DNA from: Pseudonocardia cypriaca
GTDB lineage: Bacteria; Actinomycetota; Actinomycetes; Mycobacteriales; Pseudonocardiaceae
Assembly: GCF_006717045.1 (NCBI RefSeq)
Contig: NZ_VFPH01000001.1
Coordinates: forward strand, 1,612,001 to 1,676,000
Direction of reading: 5' to 3'
DNA length: 64,000 nucleotides
Below, piece after piece: positions 8,142 through 16,665 of this stretch; positions within the stretch are counted from its first letter, which is position 1, and each line of letters begins with the position of its first letter. Under the pieces are notes generated by a model. It had not been told where the DNA came from. It did no database searches and was given only the letters and a program-made list of their open reading frames with translations. A program made the position numbers and the translations under genes.

Positions 8142-8615
8142 CCGCTGGCGAGCCTGCCGGCTGCCGAGGGGCTCACGTGCTCGACTCCCAGGTGTACCGC
8201 GCGGCGCTGCGACTGATCGCACGCGGCGTGCCGTACGCCGTGCAGCGGCCGGTCGTGCACCTGATGCACCGCACGGCCGTGGTCGCGGCGGCCTCTCGGC
8301 CACCCCCACGGTCGTCGTCCACCTGCCCGCGACGCAGCCGAGCACCCGCGCCGCGCTGCCCGCCTCGCCGCCGCCACGGGGCGAGAGGCGCACCTGTTGT
8401 GGCTGCGGGCCGACGCGGCCGAGGCCCGGCGCGCTCAGTACGAGCGCGGCCGGGTCGTGTCGGAGGCCTCGTTCTGCGCCCACGCCCGCAGGCCGAGCAC
8501 ACCGCGGCCGAGCTGGTCGGCAACCCTCCGCCCGGGTGGCGCAGCGTCACCGTGCTCAATCGGGCGGCCGCGCGCGGGGGCCTGCGCCTCGACACCGGCC
8601 CCGCGCCCGAGGCGG
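8142..8615 (+). pseudogene. Decayed second copy of the P-loop ATPase
   Basis: The DNA aligns along its length to 6646-7115 of the intact ATPase gene. Conserved blocks are CAGCGGCCGGT..GTGCACCTG, the HLPATQP-coding stretch, EASFCAHAR-coding and the GWRSVTVLNR-coding end. It lacks the start codon and Walker A. One-base deletions relative to the intact copy are visible at about 8175 (GCTCACGTGC for GCTCACCGTAC) and about 8295 (GGCCTCTCGG for GCCTTGTCGG), so no single frame encodes the protein. It runs straight into the 3' end of the SDR gene, which is where the equivalent remnant sits after copy one. Confidence 0.85.
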
Positions 8616-9368
8616 CTAGCCCTGTGCCGTCGGCAGCACGATCAGCTGCGCAACGTTGAGCCGGGCCGGCGCTGCGGCCGACCACGCGATCACCTCCGCG
8701 ACGTCGCTCGCCGGGATCGGTCCGACCTGCTGCCGGATGTCCTCGAGGGTCGCGCGGCCCTCGGCGTCGAGCATCGTCTCGCCGAGCTCGCTCTCGGTGA
8801 TCCCCGGCTCGACGGCGCGCACGCGCACCCCGCGCGGCCCGAGCTCGAGCCGCAGCCCGCGCGTCAGCGCGGCGACGCCCGCCTTCGTGGCGCTGTAGAC
8901 GGCATAGCCGGGGAAGACCTCGTGGCTCGCGATCGAGCCGACGTGCACGAGGTCGGCGGCCCTGCCGTCGGCGGCGGCAGCGACGAGGTCGTCGACGAAC
9001 GCCTTGCCGGTGTTCAGCAGGCCCGTGACGTTCGTGTCCACCATCGCCGACCACTCGGCGGGCTCGGCGGTCGCGAACGGGGCGCCGTTCATGACACCGG
9101 CGTTGGCGACGACGAGGTCAGGCCGGCCGAGCTCGGCGCGGACCGTGGCCGCCGCGCGGGCGAGGCTCGCCGCACCGGTGACGTCGGCGGGCACGGCGAT
9201 GCCGTCGATCTCCTTCGCGAGGGCCTCGATGCGGTCGACGCGCCGGGCGAGCAGCGCGACGCGCGCCCCGCCCGCTGCGAGGGCCCGGGCGGTGGCGGCG
9301 CCGATCCCGCTGCTGGCCCCGGTGACGACGGCGACGCGTCCGGTCAGGTTGTAGCTGTTCTCGGTCAT
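8616..9368 (-). CDS. Short-chain dehydrogenase/reductase (SDR)
   Basis: 250-residue classical SDR of unknown substrate. It has the cofactor motif TGASSGIGAATARAL (~15-29), the NAG motif VVANAGVMNGAPF (~88) and the catalytic YAVYSATKAG (Tyr-x3-Lys, ~155). The ATG at 9368 gives MTENSYNLTGRVAVVTG, the usual short lead-in; a longer open frame upstream would overlap the divergent regulator. It is transcribed away from an XRE/MmyB regulator across 103 bases, an arrangement very common in actinobacteria in which the regulator controls the SDR. Its 3' end was copied to 7121-7196. Confidence 0.9.
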   Translation of the reverse strand: MTENSYNLTGRVAVVTGASSGIGAATARALAAGGARVALLARRVDRIEALAKEIDGIAVPADVTGAASLARAAATVRAELGRPDLVVANAGVMNGAPFATAEPAEWSAMVDTNVTGLLNTGKAFVDDLVAAAADGRAADLVHVGSIASHEVFPGYAVYSATKAGVAALTRGLRLELGPRGVRVRAVEPGITESELGETMLDAEGRATLEDIRQQVGPIPASDVAEVIAWSAAAPARLNVAQLIVLPTAQG

Positions 9369-9471
9369 GGCACCGAGCTTGAGAGCGGCGAGCGGGGGGA
9401 GGGGAGACCGTGCGAAAGGGGGTAGTGACGGGGCCACCCCTCGTTCCGCGGGGCGGCTTACCGTGGAGAGC

Positions 9472-10290
9472 ATGGCGAACCTCTTGGGCGAGTTCCTCCG
9501 GGCCCGCCGCGAGCTGACGCGGCCCGAGGACCACGGGCTCCCGGTCGGGCGGCGGCGCGTGCCCGGACTGCGGCGCGAGGAGGTCGCGATGCTCGCCGGC
9601 ATCAGCGCCGAGTACTACCTGCGCCTGGAGCGCGGCCGCGACCGGCACCCGTCGGCGCAGGTGGTGGAGGCGCTCGCCCGCGTGCTCGAGCTCGACGAGG
9701 AGTCCACCGCCTACCTCGCCTCGCTCGCCACCCCCGCGCCGCGGCCGCCGCGCCGCTCCCGCCGCGAACCGGAGCGGGCGGCGCCGGAGATCGTCCGGCT
9801 GCTCGACGCGATGCCCGGCGTGCCGGCGTTCGTCATGGGCCGGTGCATGGACGTGCTGGCCCAAAACCGGCTGGCCGAGCTGCTCTGCGGTGAGGTCCCC
9901 GGCGACGGCAACATCGTGCGGCACGTGTTCCTCGATCCCTCCGCGCGCAACCTGTACCCGGACTGGTCGGACGTGGCGGCGGAGACGGTCGCCGCGCTGC
10001 GGGCGTCGGCCGCGGACGCACCCGAAGATCCCCGGCTGGTCACGCTGGTCGGCGAGCTCTCGGTGAAGAGCGCGGAGTTCCGCACGCTGTGGGCGCGCCA
10101 CGACGTGCGCGGGAAGGCGGCCGGCTCCAAGCGCCTGGTGTCGCCCGCTGTCGGCGAGGTGACCGTGCGCTGGGAGACCTTCGCCGTGGCGAGCGCCCCG
10201 GGCCAGTTGCTGATCACCTACTTCGCCGAGCCGGGCTCGCCGTCCGGCGAGGCGCTGGCGGCCCTGCAGGTGCTCGCGGCACGCCAGTAG
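9472..10290 (+). CDS. XRE-family regulator with MmyB-like ligand domain
   Basis: 272 residues. The N-terminal helix-turn-helix is LPVGRRRVPGLRREEVAMLAGISAEYYLRLERGRD (~20-60), and the C-terminal MmyB-like sensor region (~100-270) contains the typical VLAQNRLAELLCGE and NIVRHVFLDPSARNLYPDW stretches, which in relatives bind a fatty acid. ATG at 9472 is chosen because GGAGAG lies just upstream and because an earlier frame extension would enter the divergent SDR promoter. Probably controls the SDR gene. ffh begins 10 bases after its stop. Confidence 0.9.
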   Translation: MANLLGEFLRARRELTRPEDHGLPVGRRRVPGLRREEVAMLAGISAEYYLRLERGRDRHPSAQVVEALARVLELDEESTAYLASLATPAPRPPRRSRREPERAAPEIVRLLDAMPGVPAFVMGRCMDVLAQNRLAELLCGEVPGDGNIVRHVFLDPSARNLYPDWSDVAAETVAALRASAADAPEDPRLVTLVGELSVKSAEFRTLWARHDVRGKAAGSKRLVSPAVGEVTVRWETFAVASAPGQLLITYFAEPGSPSGEALAALQVLAARQ

Positions 10291-10300
10291 GGTTGGAGAG

Positions 10301-11833
10301 GTGTTCGACACCCTCTCCGAGCGCCTCAGCGGCGCCCTCGCCAATCTCCGCGGCAAGGGGCGCCTCTCCGACGCCGACATCGACACCACGGCGCGCGAGA
10401 TCCGCATCGCGCTGCTCGAGGCCGACGTCGCGCTGCCGGTGGTCCGCGGCTTCATCTCGCGGGTCAAGGAGCGGGCGAAGGGTGCGGAGGTCTCCGGTGC
10501 GCTGAACCCGGCCCAGCAGGTCGTCAAGATCGTCAACGACGAGCTGGTCTCGATCCTCGGCGGCGAGACGCGGCGCCTCCGGCTGGCCAAGGAGCCGCCG
10601 AGCGTGATCATGCTCGCCGGCCTCCAGGGTTCGGGTAAGACCACGCTCGCCGGCAAGCTCGCGCACTGGTTGAAGAACCAGGGGCACACGCCGCTGCTCG
10701 TGGCCTGTGACCTCCAGCGACCCAACGCCGTCAACCAGCTGCAGATCGTCGGTGAGCGGGCCGGTGCCACCACGTTCGCGCCGGAACCGGGCAACGGGGT
10801 CGGCGACCCCGTCGACGTCGCGCGGCGCGGCATCGCGCACGCCCGCGAGAAGCACTACGACATCGTCATCGTCGACACCGCAGGCCGCCTCGGCGTCGAC
10901 GAGGAGCTGATGAAGCAGGCCGCGGACATCCGCGACGCCGTGTCTCCCGACGAGACCCTGTTCGTCGTCGACGCCATGATCGGTCAGGACGCGGTGGCCA
11001 CGGCCGAGGCGTTCCGCGACGGTGTCGGCTTCAGCGGCGTCGTGCTCACCAAGCTCGACGGCGACGCCCGCGGTGGTGCGGCCCTGTCGGTCCGCGAGGT
11101 CACGGGCGAACCGATCCTCTTCGCGTCCAACGGCGAGAAGCTCGCCGACTTCGACGTCTTCCACCCCGACCGGATGGCCAGCCGCATCCTCGGGATGGGC
11201 GACCTGCTCACGCTGATCGAGCAGGCCGAGCAGGCGTTCGACCAGGAGCGCACCGCCCAGGCGGCCGCCAAGATGTCCACCGGCGAGCTCACCCTCGAGG
11301 ACTTCCTCGAGCAGATGCTCGCGGTCCGCAAGATGGGCCCGATCGGCAACATCCTCGGCATGCTGCCCGGCGCAGGGCAGATGAAGGACGCCCTCGCGCA
11401 GGTCGACGACAAGCAGCTCGACCGGCTGCAGGCGATCATCCGTGGCATGACGCCGGCCGAGCGGGCCGACCCGAAGATCATCAACGGCTCGCGGCGGCTG
11501 CGCATCGCCAACGGCTCCGGGGTTACGGTCAGCGAGGTCAACGACGTCGTCAACCGGTTCTTCGAGGCCCGCAAGGTCATGAAGCAGATGGCCGGGCAGT
11601 TCGGCTTCGGCAGCCGCAGCGCCACCAAGAAGCAGAACAAGGGCCGCAAGGGCAAGAAGGGCAAGGCCAAGGGCCGCGGTCCCACACCCGCCCGCGGCGG
11701 GCTGCCCTTCGGCGGGGGCGGGATGCCGGACCTGTCCGGGCTGCCGCCGTCGCTGCGCGAGCTCCCGCCGGGCCTCGACCAGCTGCCGCCCGGCTTCGAC
11801 CCGAGCAAGTTCAAGTTCCCCAAGGAGAAGTGA
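10301..11833 (+). CDS. ffh: Signal recognition particle protein Ffh (SRP54)
   Basis: GTPase that binds signal peptides and 4.5S RNA; partner of FtsY. 510 residues with an N domain (~1-90), a G domain with GLQGSGKTTLAGKLA (~107), DTAGRLG (~191) and TKLDGDARGG (~249), and a methionine-rich M domain (~300-440) with GNILGMLPGAGQMKDAL and RRLRIANGSGVTVSEVN. A Lys/Gly/Pro-rich tail from ~440 is longer than in E. coli, as usual in actinobacteria. GTG start at 10301. Only 10 bases separate it from the XRE gene, which looks like an insertion into the ancestral glnD-ffh order. Confidence 0.96.
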   Translation: MFDTLSERLSGALANLRGKGRLSDADIDTTAREIRIALLEADVALPVVRGFISRVKERAKGAEVSGALNPAQQVVKIVNDELVSILGGETRRLRLAKEPPSVIMLAGLQGSGKTTLAGKLAHWLKNQGHTPLLVACDLQRPNAVNQLQIVGERAGATTFAPEPGNGVGDPVDVARRGIAHAREKHYDIVIVDTAGRLGVDEELMKQAADIRDAVSPDETLFVVDAMIGQDAVATAEAFRDGVGFSGVVLTKLDGDARGGAALSVREVTGEPILFASNGEKLADFDVFHPDRMASRILGMGDLLTLIEQAEQAFDQERTAQAAAKMSTGELTLEDFLEQMLAVRKMGPIGNILGMLPGAGQMKDALAQVDDKQLDRLQAIIRGMTPAERADPKIINGSRRLRIANGSGVTVSEVNDVVNRFFEARKVMKQMAGQFGFGSRSATKKQNKGRKGKKGKAKGRGPTPARGGLPFGGGGMPDLSGLPPSLRELPPGLDQLPPGFDPSKFKFPKEK

Positions 11834-11910
11834 GCGAGCTTGCGAGCGAACCATCGGCTCAGCGTCTGCGCGAAGCGCTGACCGAGCGCAGCGAGGGAGG
11901 GGGCTGAGCG

Positions 11911-12987
11911 TTGTACCGGCTGCGTGGGGTGCTGCTGCCCGGCGAGGACACCGTCGAGCTGCACGTCGACTCCGCGGGCCGGTTGGTCGAGCCGCTCGCG
12001 GGCGCGGAGACCCTCGTCGACGGCGGGTTCATCGTGCCGGGCCTCGTCGACGCCCACTGCCACATCGGGCTCGGACCGAACGGCGGCGTGGATCTGGAGG
12101 AGGCCGACGCCCAGGCGCGCGTCGACCGCGACGCAGGCACCCTGCTGATCCGCGACTGCGGCTCGCCCATCGACACCACACCGCTGCAGGCGCGGGACGA
12201 CCTGCCGGAGATCATCCGCGCCGGCCGGCACCTGGCCCGCCCCAAGCGGTACATCCCCAACATGTCCCTGGAGCTGGACGACCCCGCGCTGCTGCCCGAC
12301 GTGGTGGCCGAGCAGGCGGCTGCCGGCGACGGCTGGGTGAAGCTCGTGGGCGACTGGATCGACCGCGGCGTCGGCGACCTCGCCCCGCTCTGGTCCGACG
12401 ACGTGCTGGCCGCGGCCATCGACGCGGCCCACGGGGCCGGGGCGCGGGTCACCGCCCACGTGTTCGGCGCCGCCGCGATCCCCGGCCTCGTACGGGCGGG
12501 CATCGACTGCATCGAGCACGGCACCGGCCTCACCGACGACCTCATCGCCGAGATGGCCGAGCGCGGCACCGCCCTGGTGCCCACGCTCATCAACGTCGAG
12601 AACTTCCCGGGGATCGCCGACCAGGCGAGCAGGTACCCCGCGTACGCCGACCACATGCGCCGGCTGCACGCGGGCGCGTACGAGACCGTGCGCCGCGCCG
12701 TCGAGGCGGGCGTGCCCGTGTACGCGGGCACCGACGCGGGCGGCGGTATCGACCACGGCCGCCTCGCCGACGAGGTGATCGCCCTGCACCGCGCGGGCCT
12801 CTCCGCCACCGACGCACTCGGGGCCGCGAGCTGGGCCGCGCGGGACTGGCTCGGCCGTCCGGGCCTGGAGCCGGGCGCCCGCGCCGACCTCGTGGTGTAC
12901 CGGCGCGATCCGAGGCAGGACCTCTCGGTGCTGCACGAGCCCGCCTTGATCATGCTGCGGGGCCGGCCGGTACGCGCGGGAGCCTGA
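11911..12987 (+). CDS. Amidohydrolase-superfamily metal-dependent hydrolase
   Basis: 358 residues. Metal-binding signature DAHCHIGLG (~48-56), a lysine likely carboxylated in WVKLVGDWID (~146), then AHVFG (~187), EHGTGL (~207) and the catalytic Asp in AGTDAGGGID (~273). This pattern fits the imidazolonepropionase/prolidase-like amidohydrolases, but the substrate cannot be told. TTG start with GGGAGGGGG 8 bases upstream. It follows ffh after 77 bases, as an amidohydrolase gene does in several actinobacteria. Confidence 0.87.
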   Translation: MYRLRGVLLPGEDTVELHVDSAGRLVEPLAGAETLVDGGFIVPGLVDAHCHIGLGPNGGVDLEEADAQARVDRDAGTLLIRDCGSPIDTTPLQARDDLPEIIRAGRHLARPKRYIPNMSLELDDPALLPDVVAEQAAAGDGWVKLVGDWIDRGVGDLAPLWSDDVLAAAIDAAHGAGARVTAHVFGAAAIPGLVRAGIDCIEHGTGLTDDLIAEMAERGTALVPTLINVENFPGIADQASRYPAYADHMRRLHAGAYETVRRAVEAGVPVYAGTDAGGGIDHGRLADEVIALHRAGLSATDALGAASWAARDWLGRPGLEPGARADLVVYRRDPRQDLSVLHEPALIMLRGRPVRAGA

Positions 12988-13017
12988 TCGCGCGGCGGCG
13001 GGGCGGTTCCAGGAGTG

Positions 13018-13761
13018 CTACGGAAGGTCGCTCACGACTAGCCGGTAGCCGGCATCGAGCCGGTCGATGTTCGACAGGCCGCGGTGGTGCTGGTGCCAGC
13101 GGCCCGACTCCAGGTCCGCAGCGAGCGCCGACAAACCGTCGGTGAGCGCGCGCGGATCGGCCTGGGCCAGCATCGAGATGCCCGCGCGCACCCGGTGGTC
13201 GAGGTAGGCCTCGGGACGCCGCCAGTAGGCGGCGCCGAAGCCGTCCGTGCAGTCGTGCGGCACCGGTACCGGTTCGACCCGCGCGGCAGGCAGCATCTCG
13301 ACGAGGCGCGGGACGGGCACCGCGTGACCAGCACTGACCGCGGCCGCGGCCGGGAGGTAGTCGCGCACCAGCCAGAACTCCCGGAGCACGTTCTGGTCCC
13401 AGGTGAGGATCGCGATCCGACGGCGGGCCACCCGGCGCAGCTCGGCGACCCCGGCCTCGACGTCCGACCAGTGGTGGATGGTCAGCACCGCCAGAGCGGC
13501 GTCGACGCTCCCGTCGCGCAGCGGCAGCGCCTCGGCGACACCCTGCAGGCAGGGAGCCGCGCCAGGCGGGCGCTGTTCGATCATGATCGTGCTGGGTTCG
13601 ACCGCCACGACCGTCGCCGCGGGCTCGTAGGAACCCGCTCCGGCGCCGATGTTCGCGACGCTCGCCATCCCCGACAAGGCCGAGGTCACCTGAGCGGCGA
13701 TCCGCGGATCCGGCCTCCTGGTCGTGCGGTACCCCTGCCCGATCCGGTCGTAGACGGTCAC
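13018..13761 (-). CDS. Class I SAM-dependent methyltransferase
   Basis: 247 residues with the Methyltransf_11 pattern: motif I NIGAGAGSYEP (~41), VVAVEPS (motif II), GVAEALPLRDGSVDAALAVLTIHHW (motifs III-IV) and later AILTWDQNVLREFW. Substrate unknown. The GTG start at 13761 gives the typical VTVYDRIGQGYRTTR opening seen in small-molecule methyltransferases. A much longer open frame continues upstream on this strand but reads antisense through the CPBP protease gene and is a GC artefact. Stands alone, convergent with the amidohydrolase. Confidence 0.88.
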   Translation of the reverse strand: MTVYDRIGQGYRTTRRPDPRIAAQVTSALSGMASVANIGAGAGSYEPAATVVAVEPSTIMIEQRPPGAAPCLQGVAEALPLRDGSVDAALAVLTIHHWSDVEAGVAELRRVARRRIAILTWDQNVLREFWLVRDYLPAAAAVSAGHAVPVPRLVEMLPAARVEPVPVPHDCTDGFGAAYWRRPEAYLDHRVRAGISMLAQADPRALTDGLSALAADLESGRWHQHHRGLSNIDRLDAGYRLVVSDLP

Positions 13762-13992
13762 GTCCCGCAGGATGGCACGTGGTGGTCGCCCAGTGTGAGC
13801 GACACCCGGGCGCGCACGGTTTCGGCCGGGCGACCCGTGCGAACCGTGCGTCGGCGTCGTGTCCGCAGCGTCGAGATGCGGCTCGCGCAGAAGGGTGGAA
13901 CGGCCTCGACCGGGTGACGATCCGGCCGCTGTCTCCACCGGGGGCAGCCCGGCGGTCGGCGCCCCAGGCGCTCGGCCGGTAGCGTCGAGGGC

Positions 13993-15207
13993 GTGGGAGC
14001 GGTGCACAGCGACGGTCGGCCAGGCTCGGAGGAGTCCGGATCCGACTCCGGGCACGCGGAGGCCGCCGCGGGTCCCGCCGGGCAGGACCAGGCCGACGGC
14101 GGCACGGGCGGCAACGCCCCCGCCGGCGGAGCACTGGTTGCCCCCGACCCCGTGACCGGCCAGGACAGCGGCGGCCGAGGCACATCCGAGCAGCCCCACG
14201 GCCCATCGGGCGCGGCGCCGCCGTCCGAACCCGCGGGGTGGGACTCCTCCGCAGCGCCCGGCGTCCCGCCCCCTCCGCCTTTCGCGACCGCCCGGTTCGA
14301 GCAGGGTCCGACATCGCCGGTGGGGGTGGCCACGACGCCACCCGCGCCGCCCCCGGGATGGGCCTACCCCGGGCCACCGCCCGGGTACGCCGCCGGCCCC
14401 CCTCCCGCGCCGGGGCAGCCGTACCCCCCGGGGCCGTACCCGCCGACCGCGCCGTACCCGGCACCGTCGATCGGCCGGCAGCCGGCCCGGCGGTCCTCGT
14501 GGGCCGCGCCGGCGCCCACCCGCACCCACCGGTGGGGGCTGGGGGCGTACCTGCTCGCGGAAGCGGTGTTCCTGCTGGTCGCCGGGCTCATCAGCATCTT
14601 CGCGATCGGCGATGCGCCTCCGACGGTCGGCACGCTCGTCATCGCCCTCGCGGTGCCGACCATGCTCGCGGCGAGCATCGCCCTGCTGATCACGCGGGTG
14701 CGGGGCAACGGGCCGCGGATCGACCTGGGTCTCGTCTGGTCGTCGCGGGACGTGGGCCTCGGGCTCGCGTTCGGCTTCGGCGGGCTCGCGCTCACGATCC
14801 CGGCGTCGATCGTCTACGTCGCGATCGTCGGCGAGGACGCCACCTCCGCGGTGGGAGACGTGTTCGGCGGGATCCGCGCCGGGCCGGCGCTGGCGATATT
14901 GGTGCTGGTCATCGTCGTGTTCATCGCGCCGGCCTGCGAGGAGATCCTCTACCGGGGCCTGCTCTGGGGCGGGATCGAGAAGCTCGCCGGGCGCTGGGTG
15001 GCGTTCGCGGTCAGCACGCTGCTCTTCGCGATCGCGCACTTCGAGTTCACCCGCACGCCGCTGCTGCTCGTCGTGGCGATCCCGATCGCGATCGCGCGCC
15101 TGTACACCGGCCGGCTGCTGGCGAGCATCGTCGCCCACCAAGTAAACAACCTGCTGCCGGGGATTGTGCTCGTGCTGGGGCTGCTCGGTGTCATCCCCAT
15201 GACCTGA
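13993..15207 (+). CDS. CPBP-family intramembrane glutamic protease
   Basis: 404 residues. The first ~170 are a Pro/Gly/Ala-rich disordered cytoplasmic region (repeated PPGPYPPTAPYP-like runs). The rest is a polytopic membrane domain with all three CPBP (Rce1-like) motifs: EEILYRGLLWG (catalytic Glu pair and Arg, ~316), FAIAHFEF (~347) and ASIVAHQVNNLLPG (~380). Such proteins cleave prenylated or bacteriocin-type substrates or act as chaperone-like membrane proteins; the role here is unknown. GTG start at 13993. A CPBP gene upstream of rpsP is a common actinobacterial arrangement. Confidence 0.88.
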   Translation: MGAVHSDGRPGSEESGSDSGHAEAAAGPAGQDQADGGTGGNAPAGGALVAPDPVTGQDSGGRGTSEQPHGPSGAAPPSEPAGWDSSAAPGVPPPPPFATARFEQGPTSPVGVATTPPAPPPGWAYPGPPPGYAAGPPPAPGQPYPPGPYPPTAPYPAPSIGRQPARRSSWAAPAPTRTHRWGLGAYLLAEAVFLLVAGLISIFAIGDAPPTVGTLVIALAVPTMLAASIALLITRVRGNGPRIDLGLVWSSRDVGLGLAFGFGGLALTIPASIVYVAIVGEDATSAVGDVFGGIRAGPALAILVLVIVVFIAPACEEILYRGLLWGGIEKLAGRWVAFAVSTLLFAIAHFEFTRTPLLLVVAIPIAIARLYTGRLLASIVAHQVNNLLPGIVLVLGLLGVIPMT

Positions 15208-15225
15208 CGCCCCGGCATGCGCGCG

Positions 15226-15240
15226 CATCTGGCAGAATGG
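15226..15240 (+). promoter_or_regulatory. Conserved element upstream of rpsP
   Basis: CATCTGGCAGAATGG occurs 130 bases before rpsP. The same element with two changed bases (CATCTGGCACTATGG) lies 92 bases before rplS at 22928. Thirteen of fifteen bases agree, and CAGAAT/CACTAT could serve as the -10 region. It is likely a shared ribosomal-protein promoter, inferred from recurrence only. Confidence 0.4.
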
Positions 15241-15369
15241 CCGATCGGTCCTGCGGCTGGCCCTCTACCGTGCCGCGGACACAGACGCCGAGTAATGCGC
15301 AGCCCGTAACCCCACGCGAGCCGCGCGGACTCACCCGAAGCACACGATCCGCGAGGAGCACCGACCAGC

Positions 15370-15810
15370 GTGGCCGTCAAGATCAAGCTGATGAGGCTGG
15401 GCAAGATCCGCCAGCCGTACTACCGCGTCGTCGTCGCCGACGCCCGCACCCGCCGCAGCGGCCGGGCGATCGAGACCATCGGCAAGTACCACCCGAAGAA
15501 CGACCCGAGCCTGATCGAGATCGACTCGGAGCGGGCGCAGTACTGGCTGGGCGTCGGCGCGCAGCCGACCGAGCCGGTGCAGCACCTGCTCGAGGTCACC
15601 GGCGACTGGCAGAAGTTCAAGGGCCTGCCGGGCGCCGAGGGCACCCTCAAGGCGCAGCCGGAGAAGGTCGACAAGCAGGCCCGCTTCCAGGCCGCGCTCG
15701 CCGCCGCGGGCGAGGAGCCCACCACCGAGGCCACCACGCCGAAGAAGAAGAGCGAGCGCCGCGCGAAGGGCGAGGCCGAGGCCTCCTCCGAGGCTCCCGC
15801 AGAATCGTGA
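15370..15810 (+). CDS. rpsP: 30S ribosomal protein S16
   Basis: 146 residues; the S16 core (MAVKIKLMRLGKIRQPYYR through about residue 85) is followed by an actinobacterial Ala/Glu/Lys-rich extension. GTG start. The stop overlaps the start of the KH-domain gene by four bases (GTGA), so rpsP-khpA-rimM are translationally coupled, as in mycobacteria. Confidence 0.97.
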   Translation: MAVKIKLMRLGKIRQPYYRVVVADARTRRSGRAIETIGKYHPKNDPSLIEIDSERAQYWLGVGAQPTEPVQHLLEVTGDWQKFKGLPGAEGTLKAQPEKVDKQARFQAALAAAGEEPTTEATTPKKKSERRAKGEAEASSEAPAES

Positions 15811-16046
15811 GCGTGCTGGCGGACGCTCTCGAGCACCTGGTCCGGGGGATCGTCGACCACCCGGACGAGGTGCAGGTGGAGCTCGTCACCACCCGCCGCG
15901 GCCGCACCCTCGAGGTCCGGGTCCACCCCGACGACCTCGGCAAGGTGATCGGCCGCGGCGGCCGTACCGCCACCGCCCTGCGCACCGTCGTCGGCGGTGT
16001 CGGTGGCCGGGGCGTTCGAGTGGATGTCGTCGACACCGACCGGTAG
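15807..16046 (+). CDS. khpA: KH-domain RNA-binding protein KhpA
   Basis: 79-residue single KH domain with the GxxG loop in VIGRGGRTATALRTVV (~49-64). In other Gram-positives KhpA pairs with KhpB/Jag and binds many RNAs, affecting cell elongation. GTG start overlaps the rpsP stop, and rimM begins inside its 3' end. Size and position between rpsP and rimM match the mycobacterial Rv2908c-type gene. Confidence 0.94.
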   Translation: MSVLADALEHLVRGIVDHPDEVQVELVTTRRGRTLEVRVHPDDLGKVIGRGGRTATALRTVVGGVGGRGVRVDVVDTDR

Positions 16047-16590
16047 CACCGGGGGCGCCGAGCGCCCGAGCAGTGGCACCGAGTATCTCGTCGGGGTCGC
16101 CGTGCGGGCCCATGGCCTGCGCGGCGAGCTCGTCGTCGACCTGCACACCGACTCGCCCGACGAGCGGTTCGCGCCCGGGACCTCGCTCATCGCGCAGCGA
16201 CCGGGCGCGCCTGCCGGCACGCTGACCGTCGAGTCGGCCCGTCCGCACTCCGGGCGGCTGCTCGTCCGGTTCGCCGAGGCCGGCGACCGCGACTCCGCCG
16301 AGGCGTTGCGCGGCACGCGGCTCCTCGTCCCGGCCGACGCCATCGCGCCGCCGGACGACGACGAGGAGTTCCACGTCCACCAGTTGGAAGGCCTTCGCGC
16401 CGAGCTGGAGGACGGCACCGTCGTCGGGTCGGTCCGCGAGGTCGTGCACGGTCCCGGTGGGGAGTTGCTCGTCCTGGCGCGTCCGGACCAGGACGACGCG
16501 CTCGTGCCGTTCGTGCTGGCGATCGTGCCGACCGTCGACCTGGCCGCCGGCCGCCTGGTCCTCACCCCGCCAGAGGGCCTCCTCGACTGA
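16024..16590 (+). CDS. rimM: 16S rRNA processing protein RimM
   Basis: Assembly factor for the 30S head that binds S19. 188 residues from ATG 16024: an N-terminal RimM barrel (VGVAVRAHGLRGELVVDLHTD, ~20-40) and a PRC-barrel domain (EFHVHQLEGLRAELEDGTVVGSVREV, ~115-140; LVPFVLAIVPTVDLAAGRLVL, ~160-180). An in-frame GTG at 15997 is possible but would lengthen the overlap with khpA. Unusually, trmD does not follow: 5.5 kb of accessory genes separate them. Confidence 0.93.
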   Translation: MSSTPTGSTGGAERPSSGTEYLVGVAVRAHGLRGELVVDLHTDSPDERFAPGTSLIAQRPGAPAGTLTVESARPHSGRLLVRFAEAGDRDSAEALRGTRLLVPADAIAPPDDDEEFHVHQLEGLRAELEDGTVVGSVREVVHGPGGELLVLARPDQDDALVPFVLAIVPTVDLAAGRLVLTPPEGLLD

Positions 16591-16627
16591 TGCGCTGCGC
16601 TCGCGCGCGGTACTCGCCGTGCCAGAA

Positions 16628-16661
16628 CGTCGGACTCACCCCCCGAAGGGCGAGTCCGACG
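16628..16661. terminator. Bidirectional stem-loop after rimM
   Basis: Perfect 10-bp stem CGTCGGACTC (16628-16637) with its complement at 16652-16661, 14-base C-rich loop. It lies between the convergent rimM and flavin-oxidase genes and can serve both. No T-tract. Confidence 0.65.
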
Positions 16662-16665
16662 CTCG

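Noticed and set aside
11834..11910. Small gene or hairpin between ffh and the amidohydrolase
   Set aside because: Contains a GCGAGC-rich stretch with only a 6-bp stem (TCAGCG/CGCTGA) and no open frame with a plausible start.
13762..15228. N-terminal extension of the methyltransferase frame on the minus strand
   Set aside because: Runs through the CPBP protease gene; low-complexity, no family match; GTG 13761 gives the normal methyltransferase length.
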